Assembly: GCF_029639405.1 (NCBI RefSeq)
Contig: NZ_CP121274.1
Location: 2,666,001-2,730,000 of the forward strand
Length of the DNA stretch: 64,000 nt
Direction: 5' to 3'
Source: Microbacterium proteolyticum
Lineage (GTDB): Bacteria; Actinomycetota; Actinomycetes; Actinomycetales; Microbacteriaceae
In this document: piece by piece, positions 32,831 to 45,730 of the stretch
How positions within the stretch are numbered: the first letter of the stretch is position 1
Layout of the letters: the number at the start of each line of letters is the position of its first letter
Position numbers and translations under genes: made by a program
Notes under the pieces: model-generated
Seen by the model: only the letters and a program-made list of their open reading frames with translations
What the model was told of the DNA's origin: nothing
Database searches by the model: none

Positions 32831-32842
32831 TTAGTGTACTAA
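32831..32842. promoter_or_regulatory. OhrR/MarR-type operator
   Basis: TTAGTGTACTAA: TTAGT and ACTAA are perfect inverted arms around GT. It covers the probable -10 of the small minus-strand gene and lies 18 bases before the regulator start. Confidence 0.55.
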
Positions 32843-32859
32843 GTATTTGAGGAGGGTGC

Positions 32860-33294
32860 GTGGACGATCCGCTGCGCTTGGAGAATCAGGTGTGCTTCGC
32901 GCTCGTCACCGCCGCGCGCAACGTGGTGTCGATCTACCGTCCCGTTCTCGAACCGCTGGGGCTCACTCATCCGCAGTACCTCGTGATGCTGGCGTTGTGG
33001 GAGCAGGCGCCCCGGTCGCTGAGCGCCCTCGCCGGCGAGCTCGCGATGGAGCCCGCCACCCTCTCGCCCCTGGTCAAGCGACTCGAAGCGCAGGGGCGGG
33101 TGAGGCGCACGCGGCGCGTCGACGACGAGCGGGTCCTCGACATCGACCTCACCGCCGACGGTCGCGCGCTGCGCGAACGGGCGATCGAGGTGCCCGCGCG
33201 CATCATGGAGCGCGTCGGCATCGACGAGCGGGCGCTCATCGCACTGCGCGACGGCCTCGCACCGTTCGCGGGGAGATTCGACCCGAACGGCTGA
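32860..33294 (+). CDS. MarR family regulator, OhrR-like peroxide sensor
   Basis: A 144-residue winged-helix protein. The N-terminal segment LENQVCFAL places a cysteine at position 12 where OhrR carries its reactive peroxide-sensing cysteine. THPQYLVMLALWE, LAGELAMEPATLSPLVKRLE (recognition helix) and RRVDDERVLDIDLTADG (wing) are very close to the OhrR pattern. The start is GTG 32860 with GAGGAGGG six bases ahead. OhrR usually represses the peroxidase gene ohr; no ohr gene is beside it here. The operator in the divergent gap points to the 78-residue protein gene, and the regulator itself, as targets. Confidence 0.85.
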   Translation: MDDPLRLENQVCFALVTAARNVVSIYRPVLEPLGLTHPQYLVMLALWEQAPRSLSALAGELAMEPATLSPLVKRLEAQGRVRRTRRVDDERVLDIDLTADGRALRERAIEVPARIMERVGIDERALIALRDGLAPFAGRFDPNG

Positions 33295-33349
33295 GTCCCC
33301 GCATCCAGATCCGGCTCGAGCGGGCGAGGGCGCGACCGCGAGGAAGCCG

Positions 33350-33370
33350 GGGCCCGCGTGACGCGGACCC
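33350..33370 (+). terminator. Weak hairpin after the OhrR-like gene
   Basis: GGGCCCGCG and CGCGGACCC pair with one mismatch around TGA. There is no T-run. Confidence 0.3.
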
Positions 33371-33412
33371 GCACCCTCGCACAGATGTGCGCCGGAGGCG
33401 AACCCGGGACCG

Positions 33413-33435
33413 ATGTCGGAGGGGGAACCTAGACT
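33413..33435 (+). promoter_or_regulatory. PafBC-like DNA-damage promoter of uvrA
   Basis: ATGTCGGAG (33413-33421), eight bases, TAGACT (33430-33435), six bases, GTG. It is the same nine-base element and spacing as before uvrB. Confidence 0.65.
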
Positions 33436-33441
33436 TGACGA

Positions 33442-36381
<2,940 letters not shown>

Positions 36382-36384
36382 GCC

Positions 36385-38328
36385 GTGGCATCCCGAGAGC
36401 GGGTGTCGCACCTGCCCTATCGTCCCAAGGCGGGGGAGATCCCCACCAATCCGGGGGTCTACCGCTTCCGGGATGCCGAAGGGCGGGTGCTCTACGTCGG
36501 CAAGGCCAAGAACCTTCGCGCGCGGCTGTCGAACTACTTCGCGCCGCTGTACTCGCTGCACGAGCGCACCCGCCGGATGGTGACGACCGCGGCCTCGGTC
36601 GAGTGGACCGTCGTCCCCAGCGACGTCGACTCGCTGCAGCTCGAGTACATGTGGATCAAGGAGTTCGATCCGCCGTTCAACGTCCGCTACCGCGACGACA
36701 AGTCGTACCCGTTCATGGCGATCACCCTCGCCGACGAAGCCCCCCGCGTGATCGTCACGCGCAACCCCAAGATCCGCGGGGCCAAGTACTTCGGGCCCTA
36801 CCCGAAGGTCTGGGCGGTGCACGACACGATCGACCTCATGATCAAGGTCTTCCCGATCCGCACGTGCAGCGACGCGTCGTACAAGAAGGCGATGCAGTCG
36901 GGTCGACCGTGCTTCCCGGGGCAGATCGGCCGCTGCGGCGGGCCGTGCTCGATGAAGGTCACGATCGAGGAGCACCGCGCGATCGTCGACGATTTCGTCG
37001 CGTTCATGTCGGGCGGCGATCAGAGGTTCACCAAGGCGCTCACGGCTCGCATGATGGAGGCCTCGGCCGCCATGGACTACGAGGCGGCGGCCCGCTACCG
37101 CGACAGGCTGCAGGCCATCGACGCCGTCCTCGGCAAGAGCGCCCTGGTCCTGCCGGCCGACACGGACGCCGACCTGTTCGGCATCGCCGAGGACGAGCTC
37201 GCGGCGACCGTGCAGCACTTCGTCGTGCGCGGGGGTCGTGTCCGAGGGGTGCGGGCGACCACGATCGAGAAGGAGATCGACATCTCCGGCGCGGATCTGG
37301 TCGACCAGGTGCTGCAGCGCACGTACGGAGACGCGGCGCCCGCCGACATCCCCCGGCAGGTACTGGTGCCCGAGCTGCCCGACGACGCCGACCAACTCGA
37401 GGCGTGGCTGCGCGACCGGCGGGGGCGGCCGGTGTCGCTGCAGGTCGCGCAGCGAGGGTCGAAGGCCGACCTGCTGAAGACCGCGACGCTCAACGCGCAG
37501 CAGGCGCTCATGCTCCACAAGACGCGCCGCACCAGTGACTACGTCGCGCGCTCGCAAGCCCTCACCGACCTGCAGGAGGCCCTCGGACTCGCGGAGGCGC
37601 CCCTGCGCATCGAGTGCTACGACGTCTCGCATCTCTCGGGTACCAACGTCGTGGCATCCATGGTGGTCTTCGAGGACGGGCTGCCGCGCAAGGACCAGTA
37701 CCGCTCGTTCGGCGTCGCCGAGACCACCGACGACACCGACTCGATGTACCAGGTGCTCACGCGCCGGCTGGCCTACCTCGACAGGCCCGAGGACGACGAA
37801 CGCGAGACCCTGGGCGGCGCGATCGTCGCGGATGCCGAGAGCCCGGAGGCGACGGCCGACGGCGAGGTCGTGACCACGCGCAAGCGCCCGCGTTTCGCCT
37901 ACCGCCCGCAGCTGCTCGTCGTCGACGGCGGTCAGCCGCAGGTCGCGGCCGCCGCGCGCGCACTGGCGGATGCCGGTCATGAGGAGATCGCCCTGTGCGG
38001 CATCGCCAAGCGGCTCGAGGAGGTGTGGCTGCCGGGAGAGGACTACCCGGTCATCCTTCCGCGCACGTCGGAGGCGCTGTACCTGCTGCAGCGGCTCCGC
38101 GACGAAGCCCACCGGTTCGCGATCACGCATCAGCGCAAGCGGCGCAAGCGCGACATCTCGAGCGTGCTGTCGGAGGTTCCGGGGCTGGGAGATGCCCGCA
38201 TCAAGGCTCTGCTCCGGCACTTCGGTTCGGTGACGGCGCTGAAGAACGCCTCGCCCGACGAGATCATGGAGCTGCCCGGCATCGGTCCGACCCTGGCCGA
38301 GGCCATTCACACCCGCTTGGCTCGGTAG
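36385..38328 (+). CDS. uvrC: Excinuclease ABC subunit C
   Basis: A 647-residue nuclease. The N-terminal GIY-YIG domain ([20 protein letters not shown], about 17-36) makes the 3' incision; a UVR motif (about 215-250) binds UvrB; the central RNase H-like part with [11 protein letters not shown] makes the 5' incision; and two helix-hairpin-helix motifs ([13 protein letters not shown] and [12 protein letters not shown]) close the protein. The start is GTG 36385, three bases after uvrA. Confidence 0.98.
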   Translation: MASRERVSHLPYRPKAGEIPTNPGVYRFRDAEGRVLYVGKAKNLRARLSNYFAPLYSLHERTRRMVTTAASVEWTVVPSDVDSLQLEYMWIKEFDPPFNVRYRDDKSYPFMAITLADEAPRVIVTRNPKIRGAKYFGPYPKVWAVHDTIDLMIKVFPIRTCSDASYKKAMQSGRPCFPGQIGRCGGPCSMKVTIEEHRAIVDDFVAFMSGGDQRFTKALTARMMEASAAMDYEAAARYRDRLQAIDAVLGKSALVLPADTDADLFGIAEDELAATVQHFVVRGGRVRGVRATTIEKEIDISGADLVDQVLQRTYGDAAPADIPRQVLVPELPDDADQLEAWLRDRRGRPVSLQVAQRGSKADLLKTATLNAQQALMLHKTRRTSDYVARSQALTDLQEALGLAEAPLRIECYDVSHLSGTNVVASMVVFEDGLPRKDQYRSFGVAETTDDTDSMYQVLTRRLAYLDRPEDDERETLGGAIVADAESPEATADGEVVTTRKRPRFAYRPQLLVVDGGQPQVAAAARALADAGHEEIALCGIAKRLEEVWLPGEDYPVILPRTSEALYLLQRLRDEAHRFAITHQRKRRKRDISSVLSEVPGLGDARIKALLRHFGSVTALKNASPDEIMELPGIGPTLAEAIHTRLAR

Positions 38329-38355
38329 GCTGGAACCCCGACGAAAGGGCGAATC

Positions 38356-39234
38356 ATGCAGGCGGCACGGGGTGCGCCCGGCGAGGTGCTCATCGTCACC
38401 GGGATGTCGGGGGCCGGTCGTTCCACGGTCGCCAACGCCCTGGAGGATCTCGACTGGTACGTCGTCGACAATCTCCCGCCGCGGATGCTGCGTCCGCTCC
38501 TCGATCTCACCGAGCGCGCGGGCGGAGCGGTGCCGAAGGTGGCGGTCGTCGTGGACGTCCGGGGGCGTTCGCTGTTCGGCGACCTGCCCGAGGCCATGCG
38601 CTCGCTGCAGGCCGACGGGCAGGTCCGCGTGGTCTTCCTGGATGCCTCCGACGCGGTGCTCGTACGCCGGTTCGAGGCCGTGCGGCGTCCGCACCCGCTG
38701 CAGGCGGACGGCACGATCCTCGACGGCATCCGTCGCGAGCGCGAGCGGTTGACCCCGTTGCGCGAAGCGGCCGACGTCGTGATCGACACCTCGACGTACA
38801 ACGTGCATCAGCTCTCGATCCGGACGGTCGAGCTGTTCGGTGAAGAGGGGGCCGCCCGCCACACCGTGACACTGATGAGCTTCGGCTTCAAATACGGACT
38901 GCCCACCGATGTCGACCTCGTCGCCGACATGCGGTTCCTCCCGAACCCGTTCTGGAACGAGGAGCTGCGGCCGCTGACCGGCGAGGATCCGTCCGTGCGG
39001 GAATACGTGCTCGGCCAGGAGGGCGCGCGGGAGTTCCTCGACGCCTACGCGGCGGCGCTGCGGCCCGTCCTCGCGGGGTACGAGCGCGAGAACAAGCGGC
39101 ATTCGGTCGTCGCGGTCGGCTGCACCGGCGGCAAGCACCGCTCGGTCGTGATGGCCCGCGAACTGGCCGCGCGCCTCGGCGAGCTGCCCGGCGTCGCGGT
39201 CCGTGTGACTCACCGCGACCTCGGCCGCGAGTAG
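38356..39234 (+). CDS. rapZ: RapZ/YvcJ family nucleotide-binding protein
   Basis: A 292-residue protein. P-loop GMSGAGRS at 16-23 and the C-terminal signature TGGKHRS (about 257) define the family. In E. coli RapZ guides RNase E to the GlmZ RNA; in Gram-positives the family binds GTP/ATP and its role is less clear. ATG 38356 follows uvrC by 27 bases, and whiA comes next. The usual neighbour between rapZ and whiA, yvcK/cuvA, is missing. Confidence 0.9.
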   Translation: MQAARGAPGEVLIVTGMSGAGRSTVANALEDLDWYVVDNLPPRMLRPLLDLTERAGGAVPKVAVVVDVRGRSLFGDLPEAMRSLQADGQVRVVFLDASDAVLVRRFEAVRRPHPLQADGTILDGIRRERERLTPLREAADVVIDTSTYNVHQLSIRTVELFGEEGAARHTVTLMSFGFKYGLPTDVDLVADMRFLPNPFWNEELRPLTGEDPSVREYVLGQEGAREFLDAYAAALRPVLAGYERENKRHSVVAVGCTGGKHRSVVMARELAARLGELPGVAVRVTHRDLGRE

Positions 39235-39318
39235 GCTGTACCCTCGTCCCCGCCGCTTCGATAGCCTCACCCCGTGCTGTCCTGAGCGTTGCCCCATCGT
39301 CCTGAACCGAGGAGAACC

Positions 39319-40296
39319 GTGCCGCTGACCGCCGACGTGAAGGCCGAGCTGATCACCGTACGCGACCCGCGTCCGACGGCGCGCGTCGCCGAGCTCACGG
39401 CGATCCTGCGCTTCTCGGGTGGCCTGCACTCGATCGCGAACCGCGTGGCGGTCGAGGCCGAGCTGGACTCCGACGTCCTCGCCCGCCGCGTCGCCCGCGA
39501 CCTCATGGAGCTCTACGGCGTGCGCCCCGAACTGCACCACGTGCAGGGCTCCGGGGGACGCACCGGCGGCCATTTCGCCGTCCGCGTCATCGAGGCCGGC
39601 GAGACCCTCGCGCGCCAGACCGGGCTCCTCGATCAGCGTCGCCGTCCGGTGCGGGGCCTCCCCAACAAGCTCACCACCGGGTCGCGCCCCGACCTGAGCG
39701 CCATCTGGCGCGGCGCGTTCCTCGCGAGCGGTTCGCTCAGCGACCCGGGCCGTTCCGCAGCCCTGGAGATCTTGTGCCCCTCGTCGGAGGCGGCCATGGC
39801 GCTCGTCGGCGCCGGCCACCGCATCGGCATCCCGGCGAAGGCCCGCGAGGTGCGCGGTGTGCCGCGCGTCGTCGTGCGCGACGGCGAGGCGATCCGCGGA
39901 GCCCTGTACGAGATGGGAGCCCGCCGCACCGCGGGGGAGTGGGACCAGATGCGCCAGCGCCGCGAGGTGCGCGCGGGCGTGAACCGCCTGGTCAACTTCG
40001 ACGACGCCAACCTCCGCCGCTCCGCCCAGGCCGCGGTGGCCGCGTGCGCCCGTGTCGAGCGCGCGCTCGAGATCCTCGGCGACGAGGTGCCGGATCACCT
40101 GCAGCAGGCCGGCGAGCTGCGCCTGGCGCACCGCGACGCGAGCCTCGACGAGCTCGGCCACCACGCCGATCCGCCGCTGACGAAGGACGCCGTCGCCGGC
40201 CGCATCCGCCGCCTCCTGGCGATGGCCGACAAGAAGGCCGAGGCCGAGGGCATCCCCGGCACCGAGTCCGCGGTGCCGGTCGGCGCCGACGACTAG
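39319..40296 (+). CDS. whiA: Sporulation/cell-division regulator WhiA
   Basis: A 325-residue protein. The N-terminal domain (about 1-90, beginning [14 protein letters not shown]) and the middle LAGLIDADG-like domain ([14 protein letters not shown] near 132-145) lead to a C-terminal helix-turn-helix ([20 protein letters not shown], about 276-295). WhiA controls division and, in Streptomyces, sporulation septation together with WhiB; in non-sporulating actinobacteria it is kept as a division or chromosome factor. The start is GTG 39319 with GAGGAGAA ahead. A strong terminator follows. Confidence 0.95.
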   Translation: MPLTADVKAELITVRDPRPTARVAELTAILRFSGGLHSIANRVAVEAELDSDVLARRVARDLMELYGVRPELHHVQGSGGRTGGHFAVRVIEAGETLARQTGLLDQRRRPVRGLPNKLTTGSRPDLSAIWRGAFLASGSLSDPGRSAALEILCPSSEAAMALVGAGHRIGIPAKAREVRGVPRVVVRDGEAIRGALYEMGARRTAGEWDQMRQRREVRAGVNRLVNFDDANLRRSAQAAVAACARVERALEILGDEVPDHLQQAGELRLAHRDASLDELGHHADPPLTKDAVAGRIRRLLAMADKKAEAEGIPGTESAVPVGADD

Positions 40297-40316
40297 CCCG
40301 CACGAGCCCGATCACG

Positions 40317-40348
40317 AACGGATGCCATGGTCCATGGCATCCGTTTTC
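40317..40348 (+). terminator. whiA terminator built on GGATGCC pair
   Basis: AACGGATGCCATGG (40317-40330) and its complement (40332-40345) make a near-continuous stem with a tight loop, followed by TTTC. It contains one GGATGCC in each orientation. Confidence 0.75.
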
Positions 40349-40468
40349 GTTATCCCTCGTCATTCGGGGAAGCAACCCCGTGGTCCGTGCGTTGCCGCTC
40401 AGTAGGATGAACACGTCACCCTCGCTGCGCCGAGGCTTCGGTGCAGCGCCGATTCGGAAGTAGAGAAC

Positions 40469-41095
40469 ATGGCGAAGTACACGCTGCCCGAACTGCCCTA
40501 CGACTACTCCGCGCTGGAGCCGCACATCAGCGCGACCATCATGGAGCTGCACCACAGCAAGCACCACCAGACGTACGTCAACGGCGCGAACACCACGCTC
40601 GACCTCCTCGCCGAGGCGCGCGAGAAGGGCGATTTCGCGAACATCAACCGCCTGCAGAAGGACCTCGCGTTCAACCTCGGCGGTCACACGAATCACTCGA
40701 TCTTCTGGACGAACCTCTCGCCGAACGGCGGCGACAAGCCCACCGGCGACCTCGAGGCCGCGATCGACGACCAGTTCGGTTCGTTCGACGCCTTCCGTGG
40801 CCAGTTCACCGCCGCGGCGCTCGGCGTGCAGGGCTCGGGCTGGGCCGGCCTGTTCTGGGACTCGATCGGTCAGAACCTGATCATCCAGCAGTTCTTCGAC
40901 CAGCAGGGCCAGATCGTCGCGGGCACCGTCCCGCTGCTGCTCCTGGACGTCTGGGAGCACGCGTACTACCTCGACTACAAGAACGTCCGCGCGGACTACG
41001 TGAAGGCGTTCTGGAACATCGCCAACTGGGCCGATGCGCAGGAGCGTTTCGCGGCCGCCCGTGAGAAGACCACGGGTCTGCTGGTACTGTCGTAA
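40469..41095 (+). CDS. sodA: Superoxide dismutase, Fe/Mn type
   Basis: A 208-residue enzyme converting superoxide to peroxide and oxygen. The metal ligands are visible in [20 protein letters not shown] (first and following His) and [13 protein letters not shown] (Asp and His). The segments NHSIFWTNL and [10 protein letters not shown] are family hallmarks. There is no signal peptide, so it is cytoplasmic. ATG 40469 has AGAGAA ahead, and TAGGAT near 40404 is a possible -10. It sits between whiA and gap with terminators on both sides. Confidence 0.97.
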   Translation: MAKYTLPELPYDYSALEPHISATIMELHHSKHHQTYVNGANTTLDLLAEAREKGDFANINRLQKDLAFNLGGHTNHSIFWTNLSPNGGDKPTGDLEAAIDDQFGSFDAFRGQFTAAALGVQGSGWAGLFWDSIGQNLIIQQFFDQQGQIVAGTVPLLLLDVWEHAYYLDYKNVRADYVKAFWNIANWADAQERFAAAREKTTGLLVLS

Positions 41096-41103
41096 ACGGC
41101 GTG

Positions 41104-41135
41104 GGCGTCCCGACGGGACACCCCGTCGGGACGCC
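41104..41135 (+). terminator. sodA terminator
   Basis: A perfect 14-bp stem, GGCGTCCCGACGGG and its complement, around ACAC, followed by GTTGT. Confidence 0.75.
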
Positions 41136-41184
41136 GTTGTCCGCCAGCGAACACCGCAATCGCGCGCTTCTCGCGCACAACTGA

Positions 41185-42210
<1,026 letters not shown>

Positions 42211-42216
42211 CCCTCC

Positions 42217-43431
42217 ATGGCTCTGCGCACCCTCGAAACGCTGGGGTCGCTGGCCGGCACGCGCGTCATCGTCCGTTGTGACCTGAACGTCCCCCTGAAG
42301 GACGGCGTCATCACGGACGATGGCCGCGTGCGCGCGTCGCTGCCGACTCTCAACGCCCTGATCAACGCCGGCGCCCGCGTCGTCGTGTGCTCGCACCTGG
42401 GCCGTCCCGACGGGTCGCCCGACCCGAAGTACTCGCTCGAGCCGGTCGCGCAGCGCCTGTCCGAGCTCCTCGGTCAGCCGGTCGCGTTCGCGCGCGACAC
42501 GGTCGGCGAGTCCGCCCGCGAGGCCGTCGCCTCGCTCGAGGACGGCGACGTCGCGGTCATCGAGAACCTCCGCTTCAACGCGGGGGAGACCTCGAAGGAC
42601 GAGGCCGAGCGGCAGGAGTTCGCGCGGCAGCTCGCCGAGCTCGGCGACGCCCTCGTCTCCGACGGCTTCGGTGTGGTACACCGCAAGCAGGCCAGCGTCT
42701 ACGACCTGGCGCAGATCGTGCCGTCGGCGGCCGGCCTGCTCATCCAGAAGGAGCTCGAGGTCCTGGACCGCCTGACTGAGAACCCCGAACGGCCCTACAC
42801 GGTCGTCCTCGGCGGCTCGAAGGTCAGCGACAAGCTCGGAGTCATCGAGCACCTGCTCCCGCGCGTGGACAAGCTCCTCGTCGGTGGCGGGATGATGTTC
42901 ACCTTCCTGGCGGCCGAGGGCAACAAGGTCGGCTCGAGCCTTCTGGAGCAGGACCAGATCGACACCGTGAAGGGCTACCTCGCCACGGCGAAGGAGCGCG
43001 GCGTCGAGATCGTCCTCCCCGTGGATGCCGTCGTCGCGGCGTCCTTCTCGGCCGACGCGGAGCACGTCGTCGCGGATGCCGTGGCGCTCGAGGACACCCC
43101 GTTCGGCGCCTCGGGTCTGGGCCTGGACATCGGTCCTCGCACGGCGGACCTGTTCGCCGAGGCCATCCGCGATTCGCGCACCGTCTTCTGGAACGGGCCT
43201 ATGGGCGTGTTCGAGATGGCCGCCTTCGCCGCGGGCACCAAGACCGTCGCGAAGGCGCTCACCGAGGTCGACGGCCTCAGCGTCGTCGGCGGTGGCGATT
43301 CGGCGGCCGCCGTACGTCAGCTCGGCTTCACGGACGACCAGTTCGGCCACATCTCCACCGGTGGTGGGGCCAGCCTGGAGTTCCTCGAAGGCAAGAAGCT
43401 CCCCGGACTGGAGGTCCTCGGATGGTCCTGA
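42217..43431 (+). CDS. pgk: Phosphoglycerate kinase
   Basis: A 404-residue enzyme making ATP from 1,3-bisphosphoglycerate. RCDLNVPLKDG near 23, SHLGRPDG near 61, GGSKVSDKL near 197 and GGGDSAAAV near 363 are all present. One usual motif is altered: DGFGVVHRKQAS replaces the common DAFGTAHRAHAS near 149; the key His-Arg are kept. It starts six bases after gap, and its end overlaps tpiA by ten bases. Confidence 0.98.
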   Translation: MALRTLETLGSLAGTRVIVRCDLNVPLKDGVITDDGRVRASLPTLNALINAGARVVVCSHLGRPDGSPDPKYSLEPVAQRLSELLGQPVAFARDTVGESAREAVASLEDGDVAVIENLRFNAGETSKDEAERQEFARQLAELGDALVSDGFGVVHRKQASVYDLAQIVPSAAGLLIQKELEVLDRLTENPERPYTVVLGGSKVSDKLGVIEHLLPRVDKLLVGGGMMFTFLAAEGNKVGSSLLEQDQIDTVKGYLATAKERGVEIVLPVDAVVAASFSADAEHVVADAVALEDTPFGASGLGLDIGPRTADLFAEAIRDSRTVFWNGPMGVFEMAAFAAGTKTVAKALTEVDGLSVVGGGDSAAAVRQLGFTDDQFGHISTGGGASLEFLEGKKLPGLEVLGWS

Positions 43432-44210
43432 ACCGCACCCCCCTCATCGCGGGCAACTGGAAGATGAATCTCGACCACCTGCAGGCGGTCGCGTTCGTCC
43501 AGAAGCTGCACTGGACGCTGAAGGACGCGAAGCACGAGAGCGGCAGCGTGGAGGTGGCGGTCTTCCCGCCCTTCACCGACCTGCGCACCGTGCAGACGCT
43601 TCTCGACGCCGACAAGATCGAGTTCGCCCTCGGCGGTCAGGACCTCTCGGCCCATGACTCCGGCGCGTACACGGGCGAGATCTCGGGCCAGTTCCTCGCC
43701 AAGCTCGACGCGCGCTACGTGATCATCGGTCACTCGGAGCGCCGGCAGTTCCACCACGAGACCGACGAGATCATCGCGGCCAAGACCCAGGCGGCGCTTC
43801 GCCACGGCCTGGTCCCGGTCATCTGCGTCGGTGAGACCTCCGAAGACCTCGAGAAGTTCGGCGCCAGCGCCGTTCCCGTGGGTCAGCTCGAGGTCGCGCT
43901 CGAGGGCGTGGCATCCGACGCCGACATCGTCGTGGCGTACGAACCGGTCTGGGCCATCGGCTCCGGCCAGGCCGCCACGCCCGACCAGGCGCAGGAGGTC
44001 GCGGCGAAGCTGCGTGCCGTCGTCGCCGACAAGCTCGGTGCCGACGCGGCAGCGCGCACACGCATCCTCTACGGCGGTTCGGTGAAGTCGGGCAACATCG
44101 CCGGCTTCATGCGCGAGCCCGACGTCGACGGTGCGCTGGTGGGCGGTGCGAGCCTCGTCGTGGACGAGTTCGCGGCGATCATCCGCTACCAGAAGCACGT
44201 CGGAGTCTGA
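43422..44210 (+). CDS. tpiA: Triosephosphate isomerase
   Basis: A 262-residue barrel enzyme. GNWKMN (11-16, with the catalytic Lys), IIGHSERRQF (electrophilic His near 103) and VAYEPVWAIG (catalytic Glu near 173) are intact, as is the phosphate loop YGGSVK near 222. It overlaps pgk by ten bases, indicating coupled translation. Confidence 0.98.
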   Translation: MVLNRTPLIAGNWKMNLDHLQAVAFVQKLHWTLKDAKHESGSVEVAVFPPFTDLRTVQTLLDADKIEFALGGQDLSAHDSGAYTGEISGQFLAKLDARYVIIGHSERRQFHHETDEIIAAKTQAALRHGLVPVICVGETSEDLEKFGASAVPVGQLEVALEGVASDADIVVAYEPVWAIGSGQAATPDQAQEVAAKLRAVVADKLGADAAARTRILYGGSVKSGNIAGFMREPDVDGALVGGASLVVDEFAAIIRYQKHVGV

Positions 44211-44216
44211 CCGACT

Positions 44217-44251
44217 CGGGATGCCCGCGGCCTCGCGCCGCGGGCATCCCG
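44217..44251 (+). terminator. gap-pgk-tpiA terminator
   Basis: A perfect 15-bp stem (CGGGATGCCCGCGGC and its complement) around CTCGC, seven bases after the tpiA stop. The stem holds one GGATGCC in each orientation. Confidence 0.75.
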
Positions 44252-44271
44252 TGTGTCCGGCCGCCTCCCCG

Positions 44272-44277
44272 TATACT
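44272..44277 (+). promoter_or_regulatory. secG-rbpA promoter -10 element
   Basis: TATACT, one base from the consensus TATAAT, about 47 bases before the secG start. No clear -35 was found. Confidence 0.45.
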
Positions 44278-44323
44278 TGACGCTTGTGCGGTCCGATCCG
44301 ACCGCCGCGAAAGGCTTTCGACA

Positions 44324-44572
44324 GTGCAGATTCTCGAGTTCGTCCTGCAGGTGTTCCTGGGCGTGACCAGCCTCCTGCTGACCCTGCTCATCCTGCTCCA
44401 CAAGGGACGTGGAGGCGGCCTCTCCGATATGTTCGGCGGCGGCATGAGCTCGGCTCTCGGCTCGTCGGGCCTCGCCGAACGCAACCTCAACCGATTCACG
44501 ATCGTCCTGGCCCTGGTGTGGTTCATCACCATCGTCGGTCTCGGTCTCCTCACCAAGTTCGCGGAGCTCTGA
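44324..44572 (+). CDS. secG: Preprotein translocase subunit SecG
   Basis: An 82-residue protein with two membrane segments (about 1-25 and 58-80) around a loop GRGGGLSDMFGGGMSSALGSSG, the SecG signature. It is part of the SecYEG channel. GTG 44324 is preceded by GAAAGG. It lies one base ahead of rbpA. Confidence 0.95.
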   Translation: MQILEFVLQVFLGVTSLLLTLLILLHKGRGGGLSDMFGGGMSSALGSSGLAERNLNRFTIVLALVWFITIVGLGLLTKFAEL

Positions 44573-44573
44573 C

Positions 44574-44927
44574 ATGGCCACTGGCGGCAACGCCATCCGC
44601 GGCACGCGCGTCGGCGCGGGCCCGATGGGAGAACAGGACCACGGCTTCCACGCCGATCGCGTCGCAGTCTCGTACTGGGACGCCCTCGGCAACGAGACCG
44701 TCCGCTATTTCGCGGCGGGCATCCCCGACGACGAGATCCCCGAGACGATCGACTCCCCGCACTCCGGTCTTCCCGCCGGCCGCGACAAGAACAACCCGCC
44801 GGCCCTGGCCAAGACCGAGCCCTACAAGACGCACCTCGCCTACGTGAAGGAGCGCCGTACCGACGAGGAAGCGGCGTCGCTCCTCGACGACGCGCTGCAG
44901 CAGCTGCGCGAGCGCCGGGGCCAGTAA
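44574..44927 (+). CDS. rbpA: RNA polymerase-binding protein RbpA
   Basis: A 117-residue actinobacterial factor. The N-terminal IRGTRVGAGPM and the central YWDALGNETVRYFA, followed by IPETIDSPHSGLPAGRD, match RbpA (core and sigma-interacting region). RbpA stabilises the open complex with the housekeeping sigma factor. Adjacent to secG (one-base gap). Confidence 0.93.
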   Translation: MATGGNAIRGTRVGAGPMGEQDHGFHADRVAVSYWDALGNETVRYFAAGIPDDEIPETIDSPHSGLPAGRDKNNPPALAKTEPYKTHLAYVKERRTDEEAASLLDDALQQLRERRGQ

Positions 44928-44936
44928 GACCTCCCC

Positions 44937-44979
44937 AACGGAAGAGACCGGATGCCGACGGCATCCGGTCTCTTCCGTT
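44937..44979. terminator. Bidirectional terminator between rbpA and the lipoprotein gene
   Basis: A perfect 20-bp stem (44937-44956 with 44960-44979) and loop GAC. T-runs of two to three occur on both sides. It ends one base before the stop codon of the minus-strand lipoprotein gene, so that operon terminates here too. It contains GGATGCC in both orientations. Confidence 0.75.
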
Positions 44980-44980
44980 G

Positions 44981-45730
44981 TCACCGGACCGGGCTGGTCG
45001 TCACGATCCTGGTCCACGGCCCGTCCGGGACGTCGCCCTCGTCGACGAACGCCCAGTCGACGCGGTCGTCTTCGCCGTCGAGCTCGCGGAAACCCAGGCA
45101 ACCGTTGAGCGCGGGGGAGACATCGAGACCGGCGCCGTTGAACCGCGCGTTGTCGGGACGACGATCGTCGGAGCCGAAGACGTACGCGGCGTCGCGATAC
45201 TCGCCGGGACCGGCGTCCTGGATCTGGCCGTAGCACAGCCGGTCGCCCTTGCGCAGCACCACCCATCGGTTCTTCATCAGGCTGACCGTCGGGTCGGCGA
45301 CGCCGGCGGCGTACGGCGCCTCCGAAGCCCACGGGATCACCTTCCCGCGCTCGGCGAAACCCACGTCGTCGTTGACGTCGTCGTACGGCAGATCGAGGTA
45401 GAAGGGGTTCTCGAGGGGAGTCATCCGCGTCGGGAAGTACCCGTTCTCCGCCGTGCGAGGTTCCGTGCGGCACTGCGTGCCCTCGGACACCCCGTCGCAG
45501 CCCCCGTACGAAGCCAGCCATCGCGAGTCGTAGGTCGACAGACGCTGGCTGCCGTCGGACGCGCTCGGGTCGAACACCTCGCCGACCCAGAAGGTCGTCG
45601 CCACGATGTCGGTGTGCCACGGGTATCCGGTGTCGGGAAGCGGAGCGGTCGCGGTCGCGGGCGCGCACGCCACGACGCCGGCGGCGACGAGCAGCCCGAG
45701 GGCGCCCGCCGCCGCCGTGCGGCGCGTCAT
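44981..45730 (-). CDS. Predicted secreted lipoprotein
   Basis: A 249-residue protein, not recognised. The signal peptide ends in a lipobox (LVAAGVVAC, Cys22), so it should be lipid-anchored outside the membrane. The mature part is rich in Trp, Tyr and Asp, with several cysteines (for example YGGCDGVSEGTQC, RLCYGQI, NGCLGF) and no catalytic motif I can name. Its ATG overlaps the stop of the polysaccharide deacetylase gene (ATGA). It is the last gene of the surface-glycan operon and might bind or guide the polymer. Confidence 0.7.
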   Translation of the reverse strand: MTRRTAAAGALGLLVAAGVVACAPATATAPLPDTGYPWHTDIVATTFWVGEVFDPSASDGSQRLSTYDSRWLASYGGCDGVSEGTQCRTEPRTAENGYFPTRMTPLENPFYLDLPYDDVNDDVGFAERGKVIPWASEAPYAAGVADPTVSLMKNRWVVLRKGDRLCYGQIQDAGPGEYRDAAYVFGSDDRRPDNARFNGAGLDVSPALNGCLGFRELDGEDDRVDWAFVDEGDVPDGPWTRIVTTSPVR

